A stretch of DNA of 64,000 bases from Saccharothrix sp. ALI-22-I (GTDB lineage: Bacteria > Actinomycetota > Actinomycetes > Mycobacteriales > Pseudonocardiaceae): positions 124,001-188,000 of the forward strand of contig NZ_MTQP01000068.1 in the NCBI RefSeq assembly GCF_001984175.1, given 5' to 3'. Each line of letters opens with the position of its first letter. Within the stretch, counting starts at the first letter, position 1. Under the pieces are notes generated by a model. The model saw only the letters and a program-made list of their open reading frames with translations, was not told where the DNA came from and did not search any database. Shown here one piece after another: positions 28,224 through 36,147 of this stretch. The position numbers and the translations under genes were made by a program.

Positions 28224-29897
28224 TCAGTGCATCGCGATCGGCGCGGGCGCCTCGCGGTCGGCGTTCTCGTCCTGCACCCGCTCCAGGCCGGAACGGTCGG
28301 ACAGCGGCACCTCGCGCAGGAACCACACGATCGCGAAACCGACCAGCGTCACCAGGCCGCCGACTAGGAACACCAGGCCGATCGAGCTGGAGAAGCCGTC
28401 CAGGAACGGCCGGGCCAGCACCGGGTCGAGCGTCCTCAGGAACTCGGTGTTGTCCAGGTCGAACCCGGTCCCGCTCTGCAACGACCGGGCGAACTCGCCG
28501 TTCTCCGGACGGGCCAGCGCCGCCTGGAAGTCCGGCGTGCCCATCGCCGTGCGCAGCGCGTTGCCGATCTTGTCGCCGACCGTGCTGAACAGGATCGACA
28601 GGAACACCGCGGTGCCGACCGTGCCGCCGATCTGGCGGAAGAACGTGGCCGACGAGGTCGCCACGCCCATGTCCCGCGGCTCGGCGTCGTTCTGGATGGC
28701 CACCAGCAGGGTCTGCATGCACAGGCCCAGGCCGGCGCCCACGAAGAACATCAGCACCAGCGGCTGGAAGATCGGCGTGTCCGTGCCGACCGTGCTGAAG
28801 ACGAACAGCGTCAGCGTCATCAACCCGAACCCGACGATCGGGAACACCTTGTAACGGCCGGTCTTCGCGGTGATGGTGCCGCTCGTGCCCGCCGCCATCA
28901 TGATGCCGAGCGTCAGCGGGATCATCATCAGGCCGGCCTCGGTGGCCGAGTAGCCCCTGACGATCTGCAGGTACAGCGGCAGCGAGACCATGGCGCCGAA
29001 CATCCCGATGCCGAGCACGAAGTTGATCGCGTTGCCCAGCGCGAACGTCTGCCGCTTGAACAGCCGCAACGGCAGCAGCGCCTCGTCACCCATGCGCTTC
29101 TCGGTGAACACGAACCCGATCAGGCCGAGCACGCCGACCACGTACATGGCGATCGAGGTGCCCGACGCCCAGCCCCACTCGCGGCCCTGTTCGGCCACGA
29201 TCAGCAGCGGCACCAGGCCGGTGGTCAGCAGACCGGCGCCGACGAAGTCGATCCGGTGGTTCACCCGCTGGTGCGGGATGTTGAGCACCTTGGCCACCAC
29301 GACCAGGGCGACCAGCGCGATCGGCACGTTGATCAGGAACACCCAGCGCCAGCCGGCCGTGCCCAGGAACGACTCCATGCCGGCGAACAGACCGCCGACG
29401 ACCGGGCCCGCGACGCTGGAGATGCCGAACACCGCCATGAAGTAGCCGGTGTAGCGGCTGCGCTCACGCGGCGACGTGATGTCCGCCAGGATCGCCATGG
29501 CCAGCGACATCAGACCACCGGCGCCGAGACCCTGCACCGCGCGGAACGCGGCCAGCTCGTACATCGAGTTGGCGATGCCGGACAGCAGCGAGCCCGCGAG
29601 GAACAGCGAGATCGCGGTCAGGTACATCGGCTTGCGGCCGTAGATGTCGGACAACTTGCCGTACAGCGGCGTGGAGACCGTCGCGGTGATCAGGTACGCG
29701 GTGGTCGCCCACGCCTGCAGCGTCTGGCCGTGCAGCTCGTCCGCGATGGTCTTCATGGCGGTCGCCACGATCATCTGGTCCAGTGCGGCCAGGAACAGCC
29801 CGAGCAGCAGGCCCGACAGGATGGTCAGGATCTGCCGGTGGGTGAGCAGAGCGGCGCCGGGTGGCGGCGCGTCGGCTCGAGTTGTCGTTTCCGACAT
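28224..29897 (-). CDS. DHA2-family MFS drug:proton antiporter
   Basis: A 557-residue multidrug efflux protein with 14 predicted membrane helices. Motif A is GKLSDIYGRKP; the DHA2 antiporter motif C-like GISSVAGPVVGGLF and LDQMIVATAMKTIA near the N-terminus are present. ATG at 29895-29897 overlaps the stop of the MarR regulator gene, so the pair is co-translated. The substrate is likely an antibiotic or lipophilic compound, regulated by the MarR protein; the exact ligand is not known. Confidence 0.92.
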   Translation of the reverse strand: MSETTTRADAPPPGAALLTHRQILTILSGLLLGLFLAALDQMIVATAMKTIADELHGQTLQAWATTAYLITATVSTPLYGKLSDIYGRKPMYLTAISLFLAGSLLSGIANSMYELAAFRAVQGLGAGGLMSLAMAILADITSPRERSRYTGYFMAVFGISSVAGPVVGGLFAGMESFLGTAGWRWVFLINVPIALVALVVVAKVLNIPHQRVNHRIDFVGAGLLTTGLVPLLIVAEQGREWGWASGTSIAMYVVGVLGLIGFVFTEKRMGDEALLPLRLFKRQTFALGNAINFVLGIGMFGAMVSLPLYLQIVRGYSATEAGLMMIPLTLGIMMAAGTSGTITAKTGRYKVFPIVGFGLMTLTLFVFSTVGTDTPIFQPLVLMFFVGAGLGLCMQTLLVAIQNDAEPRDMGVATSSATFFRQIGGTVGTAVFLSILFSTVGDKIGNALRTAMGTPDFQAALARPENGEFARSLQSGTGFDLDNTEFLRTLDPVLARPFLDGFSSSIGLVFLVGGLVTLVGFAIVWFLREVPLSDRSGLERVQDENADREAPAPIAMH

Positions 29898-30415
29898 CAG
29901 TTCGTCTTCCCTTCTGAGCGCGGCCCCAGTCCGCTCCCAGCGATGAAATCCGGCAGCGCTTTCTCGTAGTCCCCCACGAAGCGCTCGAAGTACTCGATGA
30001 ACTGGTCCCACTCCTGCGTGGACCAGTCCGTGAACAAGCGGGCCAGCACCACGTTGCGCTGGGTACGGCGTTCCTGAAGCAGGCGGGCGCCCGCCTCGGT
30101 CACCGCCAGCACACTCGCGCGGCCGTCCTCCGGGTCCGCCCGGCGTTCCACCAGACCGTCCTTGACCAGCGTCGCCACCTGGCGGCTGACCGTGGACGGG
30201 TCGGAGAACACCGCCTCAGCCAGGGCGCTGGACCGTGACGGGCCCAGCTGGTTGAGGTTGGCCAACAACACGAAGGAGGCCTTGTCCAGGCCCGACTTGC
30301 TCATGTGCGCGGCGACGCAGGCGTGCATCTTGTTGATGCGTACCAGGGCAATGCCGATCCGGTCGGCCCTGGCGAGCTCTTCGGCCCGCTCTTCGTCACT
30401 CGCCGCGGTCGCCAT
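29897..30415 (-). CDS. MarR-family transcriptional regulator
   Basis: A 172-residue winged-helix regulator upstream of and overlapping the efflux gene. The recognition region reads VFSDPSTVSRQVATLVKDGLVERRADPEDGRA, with the wing D-x-R typical of MarR. The start is ATG 30413-30415, or GTG one codon earlier; GGAG lies four bases upstream of the ATG. It probably represses its own operon through the palindrome at 30442-30451. Ligand unknown. Confidence 0.9.
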   Translation of the reverse strand: MATAASDEERAEELARADRIGIALVRINKMHACVAAHMSKSGLDKASFVLLANLNQLGPSRSSALAEAVFSDPSTVSRQVATLVKDGLVERRADPEDGRASVLAVTEAGARLLQERRTQRNVVLARLFTDWSTQEWDQFIEYFERFVGDYEKALPDFIAGSGLGPRSEGKTN

Positions 30416-30441
30416 CACACACTCCGTTTGCTTGCATCAAC

Positions 30442-30451
30442 CAACTAGTTG
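30442..30451. promoter_or_regulatory. Candidate MarR operator
   Basis: CAACTAGTTG is a perfect ten-base palindrome about 27 bases upstream of the MarR start. MarR proteins bind such inverted repeats; the assignment is by position and symmetry. Confidence 0.5.
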
Positions 30452-30531
30452 CTGAGTACAAGCATGCACCCGGAGAGGGATCTTGGCAAATCGAATACCC
30501 GGTGACTCGCGTCTCGCGGGTTACCGGCCGG

Positions 30532-30537
30532 TAGCAT
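30532..30537 (+). promoter_or_regulatory. -10 element of a leaderless gene
   Basis: TAGCAT ends seven bases before the ATG at 30545 and no Shine-Dalgarno lies between, so the thioesterase mRNA is probably leaderless. Confidence 0.45.
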
Positions 30538-30544
30538 CCTGGTC

Positions 30545-30997
30545 ATGAGCGCTGACTACTCGTTCGTGCCGGACGCGATGAAGCGGGCCGTGCCGTGGGT
30601 GAAGACGATGGGCGTGGAGTTCCCCGAGGTCGCGGGCGATCGGGTGGTCGCCGAACTGCCCGACCGCGAGGAGCTGCGCAACCACGTCGGCGGCCCGCAC
30701 GCGGCGATGATGTTCGGCGTCGCGGAGACCGCGTCCGGCGCCGTGGTGATGGCCGCGTTCACCGACCACACGGACAAGGCGACACCGCTGGTGGTGCGGT
30801 CGGAGATCACCTACAAGAAGGTGGCGATGGGCACCCTGCGTGCCGAGGCCGTGCTGGGGCGGCCCGCGGCGGACGTGGTGGCGGAGTTGGCGTCGGGCAC
30901 GCGGCCGGAGTTCCCGGTCGGCGTGACGATCACCAACGCGGAGGGTGTCACGACCGGCGAGATGACCGTCGTGTGGACCCTCCGCCCGAACCGCTGA
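30545..30997 (+). CDS. DUF4442/PaaI-like hotdog thioesterase
   Basis: A 150-residue protein of the hotdog fold. The central helix region NHVGGPHAAMMFGVAETASG (about residues 41-60) has the PaaI/DUF4442 layout, where the acidic residue in the helix is part of the active site. Members hydrolyse acyl-CoA thioesters. The substrate is unknown. It is divergent from the MarR gene and followed about 70 bases later by an F420-type oxidoreductase, each with its own likely leaderless promoter. Confidence 0.8.
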   Translation: MSADYSFVPDAMKRAVPWVKTMGVEFPEVAGDRVVAELPDREELRNHVGGPHAAMMFGVAETASGAVVMAAFTDHTDKATPLVVRSEITYKKVAMGTLRAEAVLGRPAADVVAELASGTRPEFPVGVTITNAEGVTTGEMTVVWTLRPNR

Positions 30998-31051
30998 TCA
31001 GCTCTCGACACCCACCGCAGACTCAAGCCGATTTCCGGCGTGGCGTGCGAG

Positions 31052-31057
31052 TAGTTT
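31052..31057 (+). promoter_or_regulatory. -10 element of a leaderless gene
   Basis: TAGTTT ends eight bases before the GTG at 31066. Same layout as the preceding gene; leaderless transcription is inferred. Confidence 0.4.
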
Positions 31058-31065
31058 CCGGTGCT

Positions 31066-32016
31066 GTGAAGGTGGACCGGCTGGAGATCGCGTACGACCC
31101 GCGGACCGTGCTCGACGCGGCCCGTGCGGCGGAGGCCGACGGCTGCGACGGTTTCTGGCTGGCGGAGATCAAGCACGACCCGTTCCTGGCGCTCGGACGG
31201 GTGGCCGGGCAGGTGGAGCGGGTCGAGTTGGGCACGGCGATCGCGGTGGCGTTCGCGCGCAACCCGATGAGCACCGCGGTGCAGGCCAACGACCTCCAAC
31301 TGCTCTCGGGCGGCCGGTTCAACCTGGGCCTCGGCTCGCAGGTGGAGCCGCACGTCACCAAGCGGTTCGGCATGCCGTGGTCGCGGCCGGCCGCGCGGAT
31401 GCGCGAGTTCGTCCTGGCGTTGCGCGCGATCTGGCACAGCTGGGCCACCGGCGACCGGCTGAGGTTCCGCGGCGAGTTCTACACGCACACGTTGATGACA
31501 CCGTTCTTCGACCCGGGCCCGAACCCGTACGGGACGCCCAAAGTGTGGCTGGCCGGTGTCGGCGAGCTGATGACCGAGGTCGCGGGCGAGGTGGCGGACG
31601 GGTTCCTGTGCCACAACTTCACCACCGAGCGCTACCTGCGCGAGGTGACGCTGCCCGCGTTGGCGCGTGGCCGGGCCAAGGCCGGTAAACCGTTGGCGGG
31701 CTTGGAGATCAGCGGTCCGTCGCTGGTGGCGTGCGACGAGGAGGCCGTCGTCGAGGTCAGGCGTCAGATCGCCTTCTACGGCTCGACGCCGTCCTACCGC
31801 AAGGTCCTGGACCTGCACGGCTGGGGCGACCTGCACGAGGAACTCCACCGCCTGTCCCGACGGCAGCTGTGGGACGACATGGCCGCCGCCGTCACCGACG
31901 AGGTCCTGGACGCCTTCGCTGTCGTAGGCACGCCGGCGGAGGCGAAGGCCGAGCTGACCCACCGCTACGGCGACGTGATCACCAGGATCGCGGCCCCGGT
32001 CCTCAGAACCGGATGA
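31066..32016 (+). CDS. LLM-class F420-dependent oxidoreductase
   Basis: A 316-residue luciferase-like monooxygenase-fold enzyme of the F420-dependent subgroup (TIGR03617-like). DGFWLAEIKHDPFLAL (about residues 24-39) and VELGTAIAVAFARNPMSTA lie near the cofactor pocket, and GRFNLGLGSQVEPHV is the typical loop. WLAGVGELMTEVAGEVADGFLCH matches the phosphate-binding end. It probably uses coenzyme F420 to reduce or oxidise a small molecule; the substrate is not known. Starts at GTG 31066 with no Shine-Dalgarno. Confidence 0.85.
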   Translation: MKVDRLEIAYDPRTVLDAARAAEADGCDGFWLAEIKHDPFLALGRVAGQVERVELGTAIAVAFARNPMSTAVQANDLQLLSGGRFNLGLGSQVEPHVTKRFGMPWSRPAARMREFVLALRAIWHSWATGDRLRFRGEFYTHTLMTPFFDPGPNPYGTPKVWLAGVGELMTEVAGEVADGFLCHNFTTERYLREVTLPALARGRAKAGKPLAGLEISGPSLVACDEEAVVEVRRQIAFYGSTPSYRKVLDLHGWGDLHEELHRLSRRQLWDDMAAAVTDEVLDAFAVVGTPAEAKAELTHRYGDVITRIAAPVLRTG

Positions 32017-32173
32017 GGTACTGCCCGCTCGGCTCCTCACGCACCCAATGCCGGAACAACTCCGCCCGCACCCGCGCAACGGTCCGCCGCCGGACCCACC
32101 GACGACGCCCCACCCGCGCCGCGAGCACGGCTAACGGCAGGGCCAGCACCGTAAACACGATCATCGTGACCAT
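32003..32173 (-). CDS. Small single-helix membrane protein
   Basis: A 56-residue protein: MVTMIVFTVLALPLAVLAAR forms one membrane helix, then a strongly basic cytoplasmic tail. ATG at 32171-32173 is preceded by GGAGG at eight bases, a textbook ribosome site, which is the main support for a real gene. Its last 14 bases overlap the 3' end of the convergent oxidoreductase gene. It is the last chromosomal gene before the inserted element. Function unknown. Confidence 0.6.
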   Translation of the reverse strand: MVTMIVFTVLALPLAVLAARVGRRRWVRRRTVARVRAELFRHWVREEPSGQYLIRF

Positions 32174-32355
32174 CGCCCTCACCTCCACGGTGGCAACGAC
32201 ACGGTGACTCACACCTGACGCCAATGGTGAAAAGGTCACCCTGATGGAGCAACCTCGTCTCCGTTTGACTACGCCGGTACGACATCGCAGCCGAACGACG
32301 ATCCGCCACTCGGAGATCACCACCGCTGATCCGGTCAGCAGGCCGGAAAAAGAAG

Positions 32356-32386
32356 GAGGGCCGGGTCAGCAACTGACCCGGCCCTC
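32356..32386 (-). terminator. Hairpin flanking the left att site
   Basis: A 14-bp stem (GAGGGCCGGGTCAG / CTGACCCGGCCCTC) with a CAA loop. It lies five bases from the displaced tRNA-Thr end and corresponds to the hairpin at 37767-37799 beside the intact tRNA, so it is probably the original tRNA-Thr terminator. Confidence 0.75.
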
Positions 32387-32390
32387 GTCC

Positions 32391-32438
32391 CGCTGAGCCG
32401 CCTATCGGAATCGAACCGATGACCTGTTCATTACGAGT
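32391..32438 (-). repeat. attL/attR: 48-bp direct repeat with displaced tRNA-Thr 3' end
   Basis: Identical to 37804-37851. It contains the 3' 43 bases of tRNA-Thr from within the anticodon loop to the discriminator base, and no 5' half follows. This is the classic mark of site-specific integration into a tRNA 3' end. Confidence 0.92.
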
Positions 32439-32472
32439 TCGTCAGTGATCGAGTCGGACACTGACGGGCGGT

Positions 32473-32512
32473 GTCGCCCCGGTCTGATCCGTACTGGTCA
32501 GACCGGGGCGAC
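32473..32512. terminator. Hairpin just inside the element
   Basis: A 15-bp perfect stem (GTCGCCCCGGTCTGA / TCAGACCGGGGCGAC) with a ten-base loop, 73 bases beyond the CYTH gene's stop. It probably ends the minus-strand cargo operon. The 411-base gene-free stretch 32174-32584 otherwise holds the att site, its terminator and the arm repeat. Confidence 0.75.
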
Positions 32513-32555
32513 TGCCGTTCCGGGCCGGTCCCTGCCGCTCGCTGATCAGGCGTCC

Positions 32556-32574
32556 GGGCACACATCGGGCACAC
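32556..32574 (+). repeat. Arm-like repeat, left end
   Basis: GGGCACACATCGGGCACAC: two GGGCACAC octamers 11 bases apart. Matches 37694-37712 at 18 of 19 bases, same orientation, 118 bases inside the att repeat. Confidence 0.65.
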
Positions 32575-32584
32575 CGGTTGGTGT

Positions 32585-33184
32585 TCAGAAGCGCAGGTCA
32601 GGGATGGTGTTCAGGTCGATGCCGTAGAGGGCGTAGACCTTGATGGTGTTCTCTCCGGTCAGCTCTTCCTCGGCGTACCCCAGCAGTGCGGCGACCCGAA
32701 CGACCTCGTCCTTCGACCCGGCTTCGATCTCGACGTAGGGCGGGATGCGCGGCCACGTGTCGATCTCGACCTGCGCGCCGTCGAGGAGGAAGCTCGTGCG
32801 CTTGGTCTCCTGGTAGGACTTCGCGGTGAACCCGAGCACGCCGAGCAGGGCGTTGGTCGTGTCGAAGTCGTCCACGCGCACCTCGGTCTCGTGGGTGCCG
32901 TCGATGGCGTCGCTGGTGATCTGCTTGACGGTCAGCGTCACCTCGTCGCCCGTGTCCCGCAGCCTGATCCACTTGGACTGGTCGCCGGGCGTGATGTCGT
33001 AGACGTAGCGGCGCATGAACCGCTCGGCGAGCTTCTGGCCGCCCTTGTCGAGGATGAGCTGTTCCATCTGCGCGGGGTCTACGTCGAGGATCTTGCCTTC
33101 GAACTCAATGGGCGCTTCGTGCTCGATGGCACTCGCGGTCGTCCTTCCGGGTTGATCGGTGATGGTCTCGACGCTATGCCGCAT
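32585..33184 (-). CDS. CYTH-domain (triphosphate tunnel) protein
   Basis: A 199-residue protein of the CYTH superfamily (class IV adenylate cyclase, thiamine triphosphatase), which binds triphosphates in an eight-stranded tunnel. The signature E-x-E-x-K is EFEGK at residues 27-31. Other tunnel charges are in WIRLRDTGDEVTLTVKQ, HETEVRVDDF, YQETKR and QVEIDTWPRIPPYVEIE. ATG at 33182-33184 overlaps the radical-SAM stop, so the two are coupled. It probably hydrolyses or cyclises a nucleotide or organic triphosphate; the substrate is unknown. Confidence 0.85.
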   Translation of the reverse strand: MRHSVETITDQPGRTTASAIEHEAPIEFEGKILDVDPAQMEQLILDKGGQKLAERFMRRYVYDITPGDQSKWIRLRDTGDEVTLTVKQITSDAIDGTHETEVRVDDFDTTNALLGVLGFTAKSYQETKRTSFLLDGAQVEIDTWPRIPPYVEIEAGSKDEVVRVAALLGYAEEELTGENTIKVYALYGIDLNTIPDLRF

Positions 33185-34256
33185 GGCGGCGGGTGAGTCG
33201 GTCGTACTCGACCTCACGCAGGGCCAGCACTTCTGCCAGCACCGGGCCGGTGAGGAAGTCGTCCAGGGTCATGCACAGGTCCATGCGTTGGATGCAGACA
33301 CCGACCTGATAGCGGCCGGTGCGGTCGTAGTAGAGCCGCACGCCGTAGAAGCCCTCTTGGCAGTCGGTGTCGTTGTTGAACCGGCATCCGGCGCAGGTCT
33401 CGGGCAGTCGGACGCGCCGGATCTGCTTGAAGTACACCCGCCGTCCGTCCGGGAGGCGGTAGGCGGTGCGTGAGCCGGACACGCCTGCGGTGATGTAGTG
33501 CGTCTCGGCGACAGCTCCGCGCTCAGCCAGGATGCGCTCGATGGCTTCCACCGACGCGGTGCCGTGATCCAGCGAGTTGAGCAGCCGGACCGACAGGTGC
33601 GGGGAGTACTCATCGAGCAGGCGGTGCACGCGCGGCGCGTGGCTGTAGTCGAGTACCACGATGTTGGCGCTGGCCTTGACCCCGTGTGCCTCGCACGCGG
33701 CGATCGAACGTTTCAGGGCGTCGATCTTGCGTTGCGCGCGATCGGCGTCGCGGTAGCGGGCGTGCTGGACCTCGGCGAGTTCGGCGGCCGTCGTGCCGAA
33801 GATCGAGAAGTTCACCCGGTCGAGGCCTGCGGCGGCACAGTCGGGCAGCACGTCCGCTCCGTGCTCACCGTTGGAGGTCATCCCGACCCGCAGACCCGCC
33901 TCGGTGGCGATCTTCGTCAGGCGCGCCACGGCGGGGTGCAGAGTCGGTTCACCGCCGGTCAAGTGCACTTCGGTCAGGTGCATCGCGTCGCGTAAGGCGG
34001 CGAGGGCGTGCCCTAACTGCTCGTTCGCGGGAACCGGTGCGGGCAGGAACGCCGCGCCGTTGGTGGCGGCGTAGATCGACACGCGCCCGCTGGGACCGGC
34101 GGTGGTGAAGTCGCCGAGTGGGCGGCGGCGGTTGTCCACCGCGACCGGTGTGCCCTCGTTGTGGCAGAACGTGCACGTCATGCCGCAGGCGTCCAGGATC
34201 TTCACGCGCAGTGTGGAGTCTCTGACGACGTGGACCGGTACACCGGGGGGAGTCAT
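33174..34256 (-). CDS. Radical SAM enzyme, MoaA-like with C-terminal Cys cluster
   Basis: A 360-residue radical SAM protein. The [4Fe-4S] motif is C24-x3-C28-x2-C31 (DACGMTCTFCHNEG), followed by TEVHLTGGEPTLHP (the GGEP SAM motif) and VNFSIFGTT. A second Cys set near the C-terminus (CAGCRFNNDTDCQEGFYGVR, then GVCIQRMDLCM) suggests an auxiliary cluster, as in MoaA or SPASM/twitch enzymes. The substrate is not known; nucleotide and peptide substrates are both possible. It lies 200 bases after the 114-aa gene, behind an inverted repeat, and overlaps the CYTH gene. ATG at 34254-34256 has only a weak ribosome site. Confidence 0.88.
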   Translation of the reverse strand: MTPPGVPVHVVRDSTLRVKILDACGMTCTFCHNEGTPVAVDNRRRPLGDFTTAGPSGRVSIYAATNGAAFLPAPVPANEQLGHALAALRDAMHLTEVHLTGGEPTLHPAVARLTKIATEAGLRVGMTSNGEHGADVLPDCAAAGLDRVNFSIFGTTAAELAEVQHARYRDADRAQRKIDALKRSIAACEAHGVKASANIVVLDYSHAPRVHRLLDEYSPHLSVRLLNSLDHGTASVEAIERILAERGAVAETHYITAGVSGSRTAYRLPDGRRVYFKQIRRVRLPETCAGCRFNNDTDCQEGFYGVRLYYDRTGRYQVGVCIQRMDLCMTLDDFLTGPVLAEVLALREVEYDRLTRRHAA

Positions 34257-34293
34257 GAGATTGGGTGCCCTTCAGGGTGTTGTGTTGGGCTGG

Positions 34294-34344
34294 GCGCGGC
34301 GGGGAACGTTGTCCGGTCGGGGCGGACGTCGTTCCCCGCCGCGC
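34294..34344 (-). promoter_or_regulatory. 15-bp inverted repeat in the radical-SAM leader
   Basis: GCGCGGCGGGGAACG and CGTTCCCCGCCGCGC are perfect 15-bp arms around a 21-base loop, 37 bases upstream of the radical-SAM start codon. It could be a terminator with read-through, an attenuator or an RNA structure hiding the next start. Confidence 0.6.
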
Positions 34345-34407
34345 TAGTGCTCCGGTGACTGGGGTGGCCGTGTGCGGGAGGGGTCCCGCCCTGCCTCACC
34401 GGAGCGG

Positions 34408-34476
34408 TCAGGTGGTCTTGCGAAGCGACACTCCGCGAATCGGATCGGGATTGGCCGGTCGAGCTATGGCGTCCAC
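34408..34476 (-). CDS. Candidate 22-residue peptide ORF
   Basis: GTG at 34474-34476 opens a 22-codon frame (VDAIARPANPDPIRGVSLRK and two more Thr) that overlaps the stop of the 114-aa gene and ends before the radical-SAM gene. It could be a precursor or signal peptide for the neighbouring radical-SAM enzyme or TPR regulator, but no Shine-Dalgarno is visible and the third-codon bias is weaker than in neighbours. It may be chance. Confidence 0.2.
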   Translation of the reverse strand: MDAIARPANPDPIRGVSLRKTT

Positions 34477-34808
34477 AGCGCGGGCGCGGACGCGACCACC
34501 AGGCAAGGGGCGAACCGCTGGGTCGGCGCGGGCAGGCTCAGCAGACCTTCGACCACGTCGGACAACGAACCAGCGCGTTCCCACACGATTCCGGGCGGCT
34601 CGTTGCCGTCCGCGCGCAACGCCATCGCGTCGGTGCTGTTGCGCACCCGGATGGCGTCGTGCCAGCCGTCCGACCAAAGCCGGTAGCCGTCCACCTGGGT
34701 GGGCACACCGTCAGCTACGTCTCGGTGGACGAACTGCCATCCCGCGTCCCTGATCGCAACCAGGCCCGCCAAGGCGGGGAACGCACGCACCGCCGCCTCG
34801 TCGCTCAT
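34464..34808 (-). CDS. Conserved actinobacterial 114-aa protein
   Basis: A 114-residue soluble protein (DAGWQFVHRDVADG, then YRLWSDGWHDAIRVRNSTDAM, IVWERAGSLSDVVEGLLSLP, and APCLVVASAPALWTP). I recall similar Trp-rich small proteins in streptomycetes but no assigned function. ATG at 34806-34808 overlaps the oxygenase stop (ATGA), indicating coupling. As the second gene of the cargo operon it could be a partner or chaperone of an enzyme there; this is inference. Confidence 0.7.
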   Translation of the reverse strand: MSDEAAVRAFPALAGLVAIRDAGWQFVHRDVADGVPTQVDGYRLWSDGWHDAIRVRNSTDAMALRADGNEPPGIVWERAGSLSDVVEGLLSLPAPTQRFAPCLVVASAPALWTP

Positions 34809-35557
34809 ACCGCAGTGCTCCGCGCTCCGGTGGGGATGCCGGTCTGGATGCCGAGGTGGGGCAGCGGGTTCCCGTTGACGCGGTGCACGACGCGGTGCCC
34901 GCTGAAAGCCCTTCTGCCGTGCAGCCATCGGTGGTTGTCGAGGATGTAGCCCTGTCCGGCGGTCAGGTCCAACTCGATTGCGTGTCGGTCAATCGTCGCT
35001 CGCAGCGTCGGCAGCCATCGGCTCACCTCCGGTGAGAACTGGGCGAGATCGTCCATGCGCAGCCTGACGGTGACCTGTCGTTCGGCGTCCTCGGAGAAGA
35101 TCGCTCCCAAGTGTCCGGATGCTCCACCGAACAGGACCGACCGTGGAGCGCACAGCGCTGCCAGTGCCTCGGGTTCAGCTTCGGCAAGATCGAGGTAGAC
35201 GGACTGGCCGTCGATCAGCACGCACTCACCACCGCTCGTCGCCGGTCGCGAGCAGCTCAACATCAGCAGCGCGGGCGGGTGAGCAACTCCCGAGCGGTCG
35301 GTGTGCGGGTCAAGCGCGCACGCGCTGAACCCGGCGAACCCACTGGGCGCGGCAGGACCCAGGTCAACGAGCGTGGTCACACCGTCCGACGCGCTGTCTC
35401 TGTGCGGCACCACGGTCGCGACCGAGCGAGCAAGCCGGAGCAGGTCCGCCGAGTCGGCGAGACCATCCACCAGGACCAGACCGCGACGAGCGAGCACATC
35501 CACCAGGCCGAGCGCGTCGTCAGCCGCGACGCGGCAGCCCGCGAAGGGGTCGTTCAT
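34805..35557 (-). CDS. TauD/TfdA-type 2-oxoglutarate/Fe(II) oxygenase
   Basis: A 250-residue oxygenase with the facial triad visible: HTD at residues 85-87 and the distal His in NHRWLHGRRAF (H213), with a nearby Arg to bind 2-oxoglutarate. It resembles TauD/clavaminate-synthase-like enzymes that hydroxylate or desaturate amino acids and small molecules. ATG at 35555-35557 has GGAGG eight bases upstream. First gene of the minus-strand cargo operon, divergent from the NUDIX gene. The substrate is unknown. Confidence 0.87.
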   Translation of the reverse strand: MNDPFAGCRVAADDALGLVDVLARRGLVLVDGLADSADLLRLARSVATVVPHRDSASDGVTTLVDLGPAAPSGFAGFSACALDPHTDRSGVAHPPALLMLSCSRPATSGGECVLIDGQSVYLDLAEAEPEALAALCAPRSVLFGGASGHLGAIFSEDAERQVTVRLRMDDLAQFSPEVSRWLPTLRATIDRHAIELDLTAGQGYILDNHRWLHGRRAFSGHRVVHRVNGNPLPHLGIQTGIPTGARSTAV

Positions 35558-35718
35558 CGTCCCTACCTCCCGAAACGGTCGTCTCGTGAGGATCATGGGA
35601 GCGCGATTCGACTCAGAACGTCCAGTGACAAGCTGTCAACACAGCGTCGCCGGTATTCGTATGTCTCGGTGCTACGTTGCAGGTGAGCAGCCATCCGCCA
35701 CTCCGGAGGTCATCGCTG
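35558..35718. promoter_or_regulatory. Divergent promoter region of the element
   Basis: The 161-base gap between the oxygenase and NUDIX genes. It contains TGACA-AGC-TGTCA (35626-35638), a short inverted repeat whose minus strand includes a TTGACA -35-like box. It is a likely operator for the element's HTH/TPR regulator; this is inferred from position. Confidence 0.5.
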
Positions 35719-36141
35719 ATGGACCAGTTCGTCTACGCCGTCTCGATCAAGGGCGTGGTGGTGCGCGATGGCAGAGTGCTGCTGCTGAAGAACGAGCGCG
35801 AGGAGTGGGAGCTACCGGGAGGCCGGATCGAGCCCGGCGAGACGCCCGAGGAGTGCGTGGCGCGGGAGATCACCGAGGAAACGCAGTGGAAGGTGACCAC
35901 CGGCCCGATCCTCGACACGTGGATGTACTACATCAACGTGGCGGAGAAGAACGTGTTCATCGTGACCTACGGCTGTTACCCGGACGGTGACGCTGAGCCC
36001 GTGCTCTCCCACGAGCACAAGGAAGTCGGTCTGTTCACCGAGTCCGATGTGCGCGACCTGAACATGCCGGACGGGTACAAGCGCTCGATCGCGAGTTGGT
36101 TCGCGTATTTGCGCGAGACCGACCGGGAACTGATCCGGTAG
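35719..36141 (+). CDS. NUDIX hydrolase
   Basis: A 140-residue NUDIX protein. The Nudix box is GGRIEPGETPEECVAREITEET, matching G-x5-E-x7-R-E-x2-E-E with Thr in place of the usual Gly at its end. Members cleave nucleoside diphosphates linked to another group. ATG 35719 has GGAGGT eight bases upstream. It precedes the regulator gene by six bases, so the two form an operon. The substrate is not known; with the CYTH protein it makes two phosphohydrolases in one small element. Confidence 0.92.
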   Translation: MDQFVYAVSIKGVVVRDGRVLLLKNEREEWELPGGRIEPGETPEECVAREITEETQWKVTTGPILDTWMYYINVAEKNVFIVTYGCYPDGDAEPVLSHEHKEVGLFTESDVRDLNMPDGYKRSIASWFAYLRETDRELIR

Positions 36142-36147
36142 GCGCTC

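Noticed and set aside
32396-32438. Second tRNA-Thr gene
   Set aside because: Only the 3' half is present; no 5' acceptor strand or D arm follows. It is the displaced end from integration.
33174-34256. Prokaryotic viperin
   Set aside because: The Cys motif and the C-terminal second Cys set fit MoaA/SPASM-like enzymes better, and no nucleotide kinase is adjacent.
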